Part shown: positions 18,727 through 27,664 of the stretch, piece after piece | How positions within the stretch are numbered: position 1 is the first letter of the stretch | Layout of the letters: each line of letters starts with the position of its first letter | Source: Phocaeicola fibrisolvens | GTDB taxonomy: Bacteria; Bacteroidota; Bacteroidia; Bacteroidales; Bacteroidaceae | Direction of reading: 5' to 3' | DNA: 64,000 nt | NCBI RefSeq assembly: GCF_025567125.1 | Contig: NZ_JAOQJI010000019.1 | Location: 1 to 64,000, forward strand | Position numbers and translations under genes: made by a program | The notes under the pieces: model-generated | What the model saw: the letters and a program-made list of their open reading frames with translations, nothing else | Databases searched by the model: none | Told to the model about the DNA's origin: nothing

Positions 18727-19749
18727 ATGGGATTATTCTCCTTTACACAAAACATAGCGATGGACCTTGGCACAGCCAATACCATCATTATCAGCAACGA
18801 CAAAATTGTGGTAGATGAACCCTCCGTCGTTGCGCTGGATCGCCGTACAGACAAAATGATTGCTGTAGGTGAACGTGCAAAGATGATGTACGAAAAAGAA
18901 AATCCGAATATCCGTACCGTACGTCCGCTTCGTGATGGAGTCATTGCCGACTTCAATGCCTGCGAACAGATGATGCGTGGATTGATAAAGAAAGTAAATA
19001 CCGGACGTCATCTTTTTACTCCTTCCCTGCGTATGGTTATCGGTGTACCATCGGGGTCGACTGAAGTAGAACTTCGTGCCGTACGTGACAGTGCGGAACA
19101 TGCAGGAGGACGTGATGTCTACCTGATATTTGAACCAATGGCGGCTGCTATCGGTATCGGACTGGATGTGGAAGCTCCGGAAGGCAACATGGTAGTCGAT
19201 ATAGGTGGAGGCTCTACGGAAATTGCCGTAATCTCACTGGGAGGTATTGTTTCCAATAACTCTATCCGTGTAGCAGGCGACGACCTGACAGCAGATATTC
19301 AAGAATACATGAGCCGACAGCACAATGTCAAAGTCAGTGAGAGAATGGCCGAACGTATCAAAATTCATGTAGGAGCTGCCATCACCGACTTGGGAGACAA
19401 CGCTCCGGAAGACTACATCGTGCGTGGCCCGAATCGTATCACTGCCCTTCCCATGGAAGTTCCGGTATGCTATCAGGAAATTGCACACTGCATGGAAAAA
19501 AGCATTGCCAAAATTGAAACAGCCATCCTGAGTGCATTGGAAAATACTCCTCCAGAACTGTATGCCGACATTGTTAATAACGGAATCTATCTTGCGGGAG
19601 GTGGTGCACTGTTGCGCGGACTCGACAAACGTCTGACAGACAAAATCAACATTCCTTTCCATATTGCCGAAGACCCCTTGCTGAGCGTAGCCAAAGGAAC
19701 AGGCATTGCCTTAAAGAATGTAGACCGTTTCTCATTCCTGATGAGATAA
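18727..19749 (+). CDS. mreB: Rod shape-determining protein MreB
   Basis: Actin-like filament protein guiding lateral wall synthesis. The 340-residue product begins with the MreB N-terminus (GLFSFTQNIAMDLGTANT) and has the second phosphate motif VVDIGGGSTEIAV and the adenosine motif YLAGGGALLRG. The start is supported by AAAGGA just upstream. It opens the mreB-mreC-mreD-mrdA-rodA cluster. A strong hairpin separates it from mreC. Confidence 0.97.
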   Translation: MGLFSFTQNIAMDLGTANTIIISNDKIVVDEPSVVALDRRTDKMIAVGERAKMMYEKENPNIRTVRPLRDGVIADFNACEQMMRGLIKKVNTGRHLFTPSLRMVIGVPSGSTEVELRAVRDSAEHAGGRDVYLIFEPMAAAIGIGLDVEAPEGNMVVDIGGGSTEIAVISLGGIVSNNSIRVAGDDLTADIQEYMSRQHNVKVSERMAERIKIHVGAAITDLGDNAPEDYIVRGPNRITALPMEVPVCYQEIAHCMEKSIAKIETAILSALENTPPELYADIVNNGIYLAGGGALLRGLDKRLTDKINIPFHIAEDPLLSVAKGTGIALKNVDRFSFLMR

Positions 19750-19756
19750 AACATAT

Positions 19757-19808
19757 AAAATTGAAAATGAAGAAACCAAGAGTTTCTTCATTTTCAATTT
19801 TCATTTTT
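19757..19808 (+). terminator. 20-bp perfect hairpin between mreB and mreC
   Basis: The arm at 19757-19776 (AAAATTGAAAATGAAGAAAC) pairs without mismatch with 19782-19801 around the loop CAAGA; CATTTTTCG follows. It looks like a rho-independent terminator or attenuator inside the operon. AT-rich pairing lowers its stability compared with the other terminators here. No clear promoter is seen between it and mreC. Confidence 0.65.
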
Positions 19809-19837
19809 CGTTCACCCATCATTTCGGATTCTTTGAC

Positions 19838-20689
19838 ATGCGAAATCTGATCAATTTTCTGCTGAAATATAATCACTGGTTTCTTTTCGTACTTTTGGAA
19901 ATCATTTCACTCACCTTGTTGTTCCGATTCAACAACTATCAGGGAAGTGCTTTCTTCACCTCTGCCAATTATGTGGCCGGACTGGTATACGAAGCATCCA
20001 ACCAAGTGACCCGTTACTTCGGACTGACAGAAGTCAACAAAAACCTGACTGCACGAAATGTCGAGCTGGAAATTGAAGTGGAACGTCTTTCACAGGCGCT
20101 GGAGCAATATACTCAAGATACTACCGGAATAGCCAACCTGCGCAAAGAAGCATTGAAAGATTACGTATTATACGATGCAAAAGTCATCAATAACAGTGTG
20201 ACTCACCCGGATAACTTCATTACCATTGACAAAGGAGAAGCTGACGGGATACGCACCGAAATGGGAGTGGTTTGCGGAAACGGCGTAGTAGGCATTGTGT
20301 ATCTCACAGGACGTCATCACGCCATCGTCCTGCCGGTGCTGAATTCAAAAAGCAGCATCAGTTGCAAAATCAAGAGGACATCGTATTTCGGTTTTCTGAA
20401 ATGGGACGGAGGATCCTCGCAATACGCTTATGTAAAAGATTTACCCCGACATTCGGAATTTTCATTGGGTGACACCATTGTTACCAGCGGACATAGCGCA
20501 GTTTTCCCTGCTGGAATACCGGTAGGAACAGTCGACGACATGACCGACAGTCACGATGGTTTATCCTACCTGCTCAAAGTTAAACTATTTACCGACTTTG
20601 CACGACTGAATGACGTACGGGTACTAGGATCTTTCAATGGAGCAGAACAGATACAACTGGAAGACAGCGTACGCTCCATGACACACTAA
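19838..20689 (+). CDS. mreC: Rod shape-determining protein MreC
   Basis: Periplasmic scaffold linking MreB to wall synthases. The 283-residue protein has a single N-terminal membrane helix (about 11-30), a coiled-coil stretch (about 62-95) and the beta-rich MreC core with NFITIDKGEADGI and GDTIVTSGHSAVFPAGIPVG. It starts 88 bases after mreB, beyond the hairpin, and precedes mreD by 27 bases. Confidence 0.94.
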   Translation: MRNLINFLLKYNHWFLFVLLEIISLTLLFRFNNYQGSAFFTSANYVAGLVYEASNQVTRYFGLTEVNKNLTARNVELEIEVERLSQALEQYTQDTTGIANLRKEALKDYVLYDAKVINNSVTHPDNFITIDKGEADGIRTEMGVVCGNGVVGIVYLTGRHHAIVLPVLNSKSSISCKIKRTSYFGFLKWDGGSSQYAYVKDLPRHSEFSLGDTIVTSGHSAVFPAGIPVGTVDDMTDSHDGLSYLLKVKLFTDFARLNDVRVLGSFNGAEQIQLEDSVRSMTH

Positions 20690-20716
20690 ACAACAACACA
20701 GAAATTCAGGGAAATT

Positions 20717-21214
20717 ATGCAACACATCATACGTCTTGAATGGTTCGTCATACTGGTCCTGCTTCAGGCACTGGTGCTCAACCATGTCCACTTCGAACAA
20801 TATGCCACCCCTTTGCTCTACATCTATTTCCTGCTGAAAATCAACTCAGGAAACAGTCGAAAAGGTCTCATGCTATGGGCTTTTTCTATGGGACTCTGCA
20901 TAGACATATTCAGTAATACTCCCGGACTGAATGCGGCAGCCTCCGTACTCACCGCATTCTGCCGCCCTTGGATATTACGGGTACTTTCCCTACGTGATAC
21001 AACCGAAAATTTTGAGCCCGGCATCTATCAAATGGGGTTTACAGCCTTTTTCCGGTATGCTCTGGTCATTGTCTTGCTGCATTCACTTACGCTGAACCTG
21101 CTCGACACCTTTTCGCTGGCCAGATTCCAAACCTTGCTGTTGAAAATCCTAAGCGATGCTTGCATCACCCTTATCTTCATTTTATGCATTGATTCTGTCA
21201 GGAGGAAAAGATAG
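20717..21214 (+). CDS. mreD: Rod shape-determining protein MreD
   Basis: Small integral membrane protein of the elongasome. The 165-residue product is mostly hydrophobic, with about five helices and the acidic GLCIDIFSNTPG segment typical of MreD. The assignment rests on this and on position between mreC and mrdA. Its TAG stop overlaps the GTG start of mrdA by one base. Confidence 0.88.
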   Translation: MQHIIRLEWFVILVLLQALVLNHVHFEQYATPLLYIYFLLKINSGNSRKGLMLWAFSMGLCIDIFSNTPGLNAAASVLTAFCRPWILRVLSLRDTTENFEPGIYQMGFTAFFRYALVIVLLHSLTLNLLDTFSLARFQTLLLKILSDACITLIFILCIDSVRRKR

Positions 21215-23064
21215 TGGAAAGAAATTACGATCTTGAAAGACGAAAATATGTCATTGCCGGAGCGGTCATTGCCATTGTGGCCATTTTCCTGATACGTCTG
21301 CTTTCCCTGCAAATCATGAGCGAAGACTACAAGAAAAACGCCGACAGCAATGCCTTCCTCAAAAAGATACAGTATCCTAGCCGGGGAGTCATCTACGACC
21401 GCAACGATAAACTGCTAGTATACAACCAACCAGCTTATGACATTACGGTCATCATGAAGGAAATCACGGAACTGGACACGCTTGATTTATGCCAGACGCT
21501 ACACATCACTCCAGAATTCTTACGCAAGAAATTCCGCGATTTGAAAGACCGACGGCTGAATCCGGGATATTCACCCTATACCAATCAAGTATTTCTGACA
21601 CAACTTTCAGCAGAAGACTGCGGAGTGTTTCAAGAAAAACTGTTCAAATTTCCAGGTTTCTACATCCAACGCCGAACCATCCGCCAGTATAATTACAACG
21701 CTGGAGCACATATTTTAGGGGATATCGCAGAGGTATCAAAATCCGACATGGAAAAAGATGACTACTACATCCCTGGCGACTTTATCGGGAAACTGGGAGT
21801 AGAGCGTTCTTATGAGAAGCAGTTACGAGGCGAAAAAGGTATCGAGATTTTATTACGTGATGCCCGTGGACGCATCCAGGGCAACTACATGGACGGAAAA
21901 TTCGACAAGGCTCCCGTGGCGGGTAAGAACTTGAGACTAAGCCTGGACATTGAACTTCAACAACTGGGTGAGCGACTGCTGGAAGGAAAAATTGGCAGCA
22001 TCGTCGCCATCGAGCCTGCTACCGGCGAAGTCCTCTGTCTGGTTTCCTCTCCATCGTACGACCCACGCCAAATGGTAGGAAGAAACCGTGGAAAAAACCA
22101 CCTGATACTGGCACGTGACCCTTGGAAACCCTTGCTGAACCGTGCCATTATGGGAACTTATCCACCTGGATCGACTTTCAAAACCTCACAGGCACTGACC
22201 TACCTGCAAGAAGGCATTATCACCACGGGAACCAGTTACCCTTGCAACGGAGGGTTCAACTACAGAGGACTTCATGTGGGTTGCCACTCACACCCCTCCC
22301 CACTTTCCCTGATACCGGCCATAGCGACTTCATGCAACGGTTATTTCTGCTGGGGCCTTTACCACATGATTGGAGCCCGCCAGAAATATGGGTCTGTACA
22401 AAAAGCCTTGAATACATGGAGAGACTATATGGTGTCCATGGGATTCGGCTACCCGCTCGGAATTGACCTTCCCGGCGAAAAAAGAGGGTTTATCCCCAAT
22501 GCCAGTGTCTACGACAAAGCCTATCGCGGTTCATGGAATGGATTGACCATCATCAGTATTTCTATCGGACAGGGCGAAGTAACCCTGACTCCGCTACAAA
22601 TTGCCAACCTGGGAGCTACCATCGCCAACAGAGGTTACTTTATCACTCCACATGTGGTGAAGGAAGTGGAAGGTGAAGCACTCGATACACTCTATTCCAA
22701 GAGACGCTATACCATGGTCGACCGTTCGCATTACGATGAAGTGGTGCAAGGTATGCGTGCCGCTGTACTCGGCGGAACTTGCCGGGGAGCCAACCTGCCC
22801 GACATAGAAGTCTGTGGCAAAACCGGTACCGCCCAGAACAGAGGAAAAGACCACTCCGCCTTCATGGGATTTGCCCCGATGAACGACCCTAAAATAGCAA
22901 TTGCTGTTTATGTGGAAAACGGTGGATTTGGTGCCGTATACGGTGTACCTATCGGACGGCTCATGATTGAAAAATATCTAAAAGGACAGCTCTCGCCCGA
23001 AGATGAAGCGATGGCAACAGAAATTCAAAACAGGAGGATTGATTATGGGATACACGAGAGGTAG
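21214..23064 (+). CDS. mrdA: Penicillin-binding protein 2 (transpeptidase)
   Basis: Class B PBP crosslinking peptidoglycan in the elongasome with RodA. The 616-residue protein has an N-terminal membrane helix (about 11-30), a dimerisation domain with SRGVIYDRNDKLLVYN, and a transpeptidase domain with SxxK in PPGSTFKTSQ, SCN in TSCNGYFCW and KTG in CGKTGTAQNRG. All catalytic motifs are present. The start is GTG, overlapping the mreD stop (TAGTG) and preceded by GGAGG; no nearby ATG fits. Confidence 0.95.
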   Translation: MERNYDLERRKYVIAGAVIAIVAIFLIRLLSLQIMSEDYKKNADSNAFLKKIQYPSRGVIYDRNDKLLVYNQPAYDITVIMKEITELDTLDLCQTLHITPEFLRKKFRDLKDRRLNPGYSPYTNQVFLTQLSAEDCGVFQEKLFKFPGFYIQRRTIRQYNYNAGAHILGDIAEVSKSDMEKDDYYIPGDFIGKLGVERSYEKQLRGEKGIEILLRDARGRIQGNYMDGKFDKAPVAGKNLRLSLDIELQQLGERLLEGKIGSIVAIEPATGEVLCLVSSPSYDPRQMVGRNRGKNHLILARDPWKPLLNRAIMGTYPPGSTFKTSQALTYLQEGIITTGTSYPCNGGFNYRGLHVGCHSHPSPLSLIPAIATSCNGYFCWGLYHMIGARQKYGSVQKALNTWRDYMVSMGFGYPLGIDLPGEKRGFIPNASVYDKAYRGSWNGLTIISISIGQGEVTLTPLQIANLGATIANRGYFITPHVVKEVEGEALDTLYSKRRYTMVDRSHYDEVVQGMRAAVLGGTCRGANLPDIEVCGKTGTAQNRGKDHSAFMGFAPMNDPKIAIAVYVENGGFGAVYGVPIGRLMIEKYLKGQLSPEDEAMATEIQNRRIDYGIHER

Positions 23065-24499
23065 TGTATGGAAAAATATAGACTGGTGGACTATCGGACT
23101 TTATCTGGTACTGGTCACCTGCGGCTGGTTCAGCGTATGTGGGGCCAGCTATGACTACGGAGAACCGAATTTCTTCGACATCACGACGCGTGCCGGAAAG
23201 CAGCTGATGTGGATTGGCTGTTCACTGGGACTGGGGTTTGTCATACTCATGCTGGAAGACCGCATTTACGATACATACGCCTATCTGATTTATGGAATTA
23301 TGCTTCTGCTACTTTTTGGAACCATCTTCAATCCACATGAAATCAAAGGATCACGCTCATGGATTGTGCTGGGACCTGTCAGCCTGCAGCCAGCTGAATT
23401 TGCCAAGTTTGCCACAGCCTTAGCCTTAGGAAAATATATGAACGAATATACTTTTCACATGCAGCGTACCCGTAATTTGGTTACCGTACTAGGCATCATC
23501 CTGTTGCCCATGGCATTGATCATCCTCCAAAAGGAAACAGGTTCAGCACTGGTATATCTGTCCTTCTTTCTGATGCTTTATCGTGAAGGCATGACCGGCA
23601 CCGTATTGTTTTCGGGCATTTGTGCCGTCATTTTCTTTATTGTAGGTCTACGGTTCAGCACTGATATCATGCCCGACGGCACCACATCCTGGGGAGAATT
23701 TTCGGTCCTCACCCTCATCATCCTGCTCAGTGCCTTCCTGGTACGCAGATACTGTGAACAGTTTCCCAAAGTATCTCCCTATATTCTTGGTATTGGAGGA
23801 GGTGGCATCTTGCTGGGAAGCCTGTTTTCATGCTATGTCATCCCGTTCAACGTATGCCATCTTCAACTGGTGCTCTGCGGGGCCATCGTGCTCACCCTCT
23901 TCTATTTTTACCTTCGCGAACGGCTAAGAAATTATCTTTATGTCATCCTCTTTGTCATCGGTTCCGGCGTTTTTTTCTTTTCTACCGATTATGTATTCAA
24001 TCAGGTGCTTGAGCCTCATCAAAAAATACGTATTGAAGTATTGCTGGGAATGAAAGACGACCCGACAGGAGCTGGCTATAACGTCAATCAAAGCAAAATC
24101 GCCATCGGTTCAGGCGGACTTTTCGGGAAAGGCTTTCTCAACGGGACCCAGACAAAACTGAAATATGTGCCGGAACAGGATACCGACTTCATTTTCTGTA
24201 CCATCGGTGAAGAACAAGGGTTTGTGGGTTCTGCCATTGTCATCTCTCTGTTCATGGCACTCATCCTGCGTCTCATCGTCCTCTCCGAGCGACAGGAAAC
24301 CCGCTTTGGAAGAGTCTACGGCTACTGCGTCCTGGGCATTTTCTTCTTCCACCTGTTTATCAATGTCGGAATGGTACTCGGACTGACCCCCGTCATCGGT
24401 ATCCCCCTCCCTTTTTTCAGCTATGGAGGTTCATCGCTCTGGGGCTTCACAATTCTGTTATTTGTCTTTCTCCGTATTGACGCGGCTCGTGAAAAATAA
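23045..24499 (+). CDS. rodA: SEDS glycosyltransferase RodA
   Basis: Peptidoglycan polymerase of the SEDS family, partner of PBP2. The 484-residue membrane protein has about ten helices; GSRSWIVLGPVSLQPAEFAK and, near the end, GLTPVIGIPLPFFSYGGSS are SEDS signatures. An in-frame ATG 14 codons upstream exists, but the ATG at 23045 follows ACAGGAGGATTG, the better ribosome site, so it is preferred. It overlaps the mrdA end by 20 bases. Its 3' end overlaps the converging gldH by 42 bases. Confidence 0.94.
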   Translation: MGYTRGSVWKNIDWWTIGLYLVLVTCGWFSVCGASYDYGEPNFFDITTRAGKQLMWIGCSLGLGFVILMLEDRIYDTYAYLIYGIMLLLLFGTIFNPHEIKGSRSWIVLGPVSLQPAEFAKFATALALGKYMNEYTFHMQRTRNLVTVLGIILLPMALIILQKETGSALVYLSFFLMLYREGMTGTVLFSGICAVIFFIVGLRFSTDIMPDGTTSWGEFSVLTLIILLSAFLVRRYCEQFPKVSPYILGIGGGGILLGSLFSCYVIPFNVCHLQLVLCGAIVLTLFYFYLRERLRNYLYVILFVIGSGVFFFSTDYVFNQVLEPHQKIRIEVLLGMKDDPTGAGYNVNQSKIAIGSGGLFGKGFLNGTQTKLKYVPEQDTDFIFCTIGEEQGFVGSAIVISLFMALILRLIVLSERQETRFGRVYGYCVLGIFFFHLFINVGMVLGLTPVIGIPLPFFSYGGSSLWGFTILLFVFLRIDAAREK

Positions 24500-25009
24500 A
24501 CGGACTCCCACATCCAAAACTCCAGGCAACGGATTCTGTCTCATCAGATGGGTAATCCTCAAACTGTGCCCCACAGAATCCGTGAGCCATACAACTGGTT
24601 TTTCACATGTATAGGCCCGCTGATACAAGCCGCCGATAGCACCTTCATGCTGTTCCCAGGCCCCTTTTTCATCGGCCAGATAAATATGCAGCGTATCCGT
24701 ATGCGATGCCAACGAGTCTTCTCCCTCCACCTGTGTCACAGAAAGCCAGATATCCCGGTATGGATATCTACCCGTGTGACGGATGCCAATTTCCATTCCA
24801 TACGTCCCAGCAGCAACTTCCGGAGGAAGAGTAAATACCAAAGAATCGGACTTATTCCAACCTTTTTCTCCAGGAACAGCCTGATACACATGATACAACG
24901 TATCTGTATGACAGGCACCCAACAAGAACAGACAAATTCCTGCCAGCCCTGCACACCGCATACCACGATAAAAGAGAGGCATACACGGAAATGCCGGTAT
25001 GCCTTTCAT
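24458..25009 (-). CDS. gldH: GldH-like lipoprotein
   Basis: GldH-family lipoprotein, named for gliding motility in Flavobacterium but present in non-gliding Bacteroides, where its function is unknown. From the chosen ATG (183 residues) the signal peptide ends in LLGAC, a lipobox. The start lies eight bases after the ricT stop; the open frame upstream lies inside ricT and is highly basic, so it is not counted. A later Met, 16 codons down, is also possible. The order holB-ricT-gldH is, from memory, conserved in Bacteroidetes. The 3' end overlaps rodA. Confidence 0.78.
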   Translation of the reverse strand: MKGIPAFPCMPLFYRGMRCAGLAGICLFLLGACHTDTLYHVYQAVPGEKGWNKSDSLVFTLPPEVAAGTYGMEIGIRHTGRYPYRDIWLSVTQVEGEDSLASHTDTLHIYLADEKGAWEQHEGAIGGLYQRAYTCEKPVVWLTDSVGHSLRITHLMRQNPLPGVLDVGVRLFFTSRVNTEKDK

Positions 25010-25016
25010 CCATTTT

Positions 25017-26423
25017 TTAAGCCTGAACATCTGTATTTGTATTACGTTCCGGACGTTTTCCTTCATTGTTACCGTTATTGTTCCGGCGGAAATTTTTCCG
25101 ATTATTACGGCTGGGACGAGGTTCCTGTCCCGTTTTCGCCTGCGCCGCACTCCCGGCTGTAGCCGAAACCTGCGGTACCTCCGAAGAGGAATTACCTTTC
25201 GGACGCTGCGGACGATTATTCCTCGCCTGAGGAGCTTTTCTCTCTCTTTCTTTTGTTGTTTCAGGAGTCTGCACATTATTACTATTACCCGCTTCTGCCG
25301 GAACGGGAGCGTTCATTGGTTGAGCAGAAGATTTCGGTTTCTTTTTCCGGTTCTTTCCCGCCTTCGTTTTATCAAAACGCGTCAGACTTTCCTGTTCCAG
25401 CAAGTCCTTCGACCGTTGCGGTTCACGTCCGGAGAAGTCCTCATCCAGTTTTTCAGGTTTTTCTCCCCGCTTGTTCATATTCAGTACCTCAAAAGCCCGA
25501 CGCGCTGAAATAGTTACCTCGTTGGCCAGGAAACTCTTGTCTGTACTGTAAGTAATCATTCCTTTCAGAATATCTGCTTTGAAATAATAATACACGTTAT
25601 CCAGTGTTTCAAGCGTAATTTCTTTACTCGGCAAGCGCTTCTGACATTCCACGTATGCATCCACCTCATAATTCAAGCAACATTTCAGCTTGGCACACTG
25701 TCCGGCCAGTTTCTGCGGATTCAACGAAATGTCCTGGAAACGCGCCGCACTGGTAGACACAGACACAAAGTTCGTCATCCACGTAGCACAGCACAGTTCC
25801 CTCCCGCAAGGGCCAATTCCTCCGATACGTCCGGCTTCCTGACGGGCACCAATCTGTTTCATCTCGATTCGCACCCGGAACGTTTCGGCCAGCACCTTGA
25901 TCAGCTGACGGAAATCCACACGTTCGTCGGCAATGTAATAGAAAATAGCCTTGTTGCCGTCACCCTGGTATTCCACGTCACCGATTTTCATCTGAAGCCC
26001 CAGACTCTCCGCAATCTTGCGAGAACGAATCATGGTATCGTGTTCGCGCGACTTGGCCTCTTCGTATTTTTCCATATCCACTGGCTTTACCTTCCGGTAA
26101 ATACGGCGAATTTCCACATCCGGTTTCAGGTTGGCTTTCCGCATCTGCAACGGTACCAGCCGTCCAGTCAGGGTTACCGTACCGATGTCGTGTCCCGGAC
26201 TGGCCTCAACCGCCACGATGTCCCCCTTTTCCAAGTGCAGTCCGTTGCTGTTTTTATAATATCCTTTCCGGGTATTCTTGAACTGAACCTCCACCATTTC
26301 CTGTTCGTCGGCATTTCCCGGAATGTCGGCCAACCAGTCGTAAGTGTTCAGTTTATTATTCTGTCGTCCGCAGCCTCCACAGCAGAGTCGGCCACTTCCG
26401 TTTTTAAGCTTGAAATCGTCCAT
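25017..26423 (-). CDS. PSP1/RicT-family protein with basic tail
   Basis: PSP1-domain protein related to Bacillus YaaT/RicT, which in that species acts in RNA processing with partner proteins. The 468-residue product has a Cys-rich N-terminus (CCGGCG), a conserved core with GDIVAVEASPGHDIG, and the block GGIGPCGRELCCATWM, with CAKLKCCLNYE after it. The last 130 residues or so are low-complexity and rich in Lys, Arg, Asn and Gln, and look disordered and possibly RNA-binding. It is six bases after holB and eight before gldH. The role in Bacteroidetes is not known to me. Confidence 0.85.
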   Translation of the reverse strand: MDDFKLKNGSGRLCCGGCGRQNNKLNTYDWLADIPGNADEQEMVEVQFKNTRKGYYKNSNGLHLEKGDIVAVEASPGHDIGTVTLTGRLVPLQMRKANLKPDVEIRRIYRKVKPVDMEKYEEAKSREHDTMIRSRKIAESLGLQMKIGDVEYQGDGNKAIFYYIADERVDFRQLIKVLAETFRVRIEMKQIGARQEAGRIGGIGPCGRELCCATWMTNFVSVSTSAARFQDISLNPQKLAGQCAKLKCCLNYEVDAYVECQKRLPSKEITLETLDNVYYYFKADILKGMITYSTDKSFLANEVTISARRAFEVLNMNKRGEKPEKLDEDFSGREPQRSKDLLEQESLTRFDKTKAGKNRKKKPKSSAQPMNAPVPAEAGNSNNVQTPETTKERERKAPQARNNRPQRPKGNSSSEVPQVSATAGSAAQAKTGQEPRPSRNNRKNFRRNNNGNNEGKRPERNTNTDVQA

Positions 26424-26429
26424 ATATTA

Positions 26430-27560
26430 TTATTGTTGTTTCATTTCTACAATCATTCTCAGTGCCATGTCAAAAAAAACCATCTTCGGATTCACGTTCT
26501 GTTCGATATGCATTTGCGCCTCCTCCAGCAATCCGGTTACCGAAAAAATATTCCGTTCGTTAATGTAAGGGGCAAAACGAGTGGCAAACTGCATTTCTTC
26601 CGGACTCAGATACACCATATCCGCTTGACGGAAATTGCAGATGAAATTCTCACGCACCATCCGCTGACAATATTCCAACAGATTCTTCTGACGTTCACGC
26701 CCCATGCCTGCCACCTGTTCACTCCAGGCTTTCAAACTACGGATATCACGCTTGTAGGCCGTACGCATCAAACTCACAAAAAGTTCAAAGCAAAGTTTGT
26801 GTTCTTCTCCTAAATGCACATTTTCTACGGCCCTTATCAAGCTACCCGCAGAACGGTGCGCAATGTCACGAGCATCTTCCTGAGGAAGCATATAACGTTC
26901 TTTCAGGTAACGCGCAATATCGGTTTCCGGCAAAGGTTTCAAATGAATGCGCTGCGTACGGCTCACAATGGTAGGCAATAGCAAGTCCGGCTCTTCACTG
27001 ACCAGCAGAAAAACCGTTTTCAAAGGAGGTTCTTCCAACAGTTTCAGCAGTTTGTTTGCACACTCCACATTCATTTTCTCCGGCAGCCAGATAAGCATCA
27101 CCTTATATCCACCCTGACTGGCTTTCAACGACAATTTACGTTGAATCTCATCACTCTCACGCACATAAATCTGCGGTTGCTGATTACCGGCATCAATGGT
27201 TCGCATCCACTCCTGAAGATCAGCATACGGATTTCGTCCCAGCATCTCACGCCACTGGGGCAAAAACTCATCGCATACAACATCCCGCCCCGCTTTCTTT
27301 TTCACCACCGGAAAGACAAAATGCATGTCAGGATGTGCCAGATGATCCATCATCTTGCACGAACTGCATTGTCCGCACGCATCGTCCTCTCCTGGATGCC
27401 GGCAGAGCAAATAGCGCGACACCGCCAGGGCCATAGGCAGCTTTCCACTACCCGCAGGTCCTGTAAGCAACAAAGCATGGGGCATCTTGCCACTGCGCAC
27501 ACTGTAAATGAGAAGTTGTTTTACTTCTTCTTGTCCGATTACATCCTTAAAAAACGACAT
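26430..27560 (-). CDS. holB: DNA polymerase III delta' subunit
   Basis: Clamp-loader subunit. The 376-residue protein has a P-loop-like GPAGSGK (about 35-41), a zinc-binding set CRHPGEDDACGQCSSCKM, and the IWLPEKMNVECANKLLKLLE sensor region typical of DnaX/HolB ATPases. The P-loop ends GSGKLP and not GSGKT, in line with a delta' subunit that does not hydrolyse ATP. It heads the holB-ricT-gldH cluster. Confidence 0.9.
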   Translation of the reverse strand: MSFFKDVIGQEEVKQLLIYSVRSGKMPHALLLTGPAGSGKLPMALAVSRYLLCRHPGEDDACGQCSSCKMMDHLAHPDMHFVFPVVKKKAGRDVVCDEFLPQWREMLGRNPYADLQEWMRTIDAGNQQPQIYVRESDEIQRKLSLKASQGGYKVMLIWLPEKMNVECANKLLKLLEEPPLKTVFLLVSEEPDLLLPTIVSRTQRIHLKPLPETDIARYLKERYMLPQEDARDIAHRSAGSLIRAVENVHLGEEHKLCFELFVSLMRTAYKRDIRSLKAWSEQVAGMGRERQKNLLEYCQRMVRENFICNFRQADMVYLSPEEMQFATRFAPYINERNIFSVTGLLEEAQMHIEQNVNPKMVFFDMALRMIVEMKQQ

Positions 27561-27664
27561 GCTGTTCCGGTAAAAAATTAGGTTCCTTTTAAGGCAATTA
27601 CTTCCATATAATCGGACAAAAATAAGAAAAAAATCGTAGTTTCAGGGCATATTCTCCCTTATTA

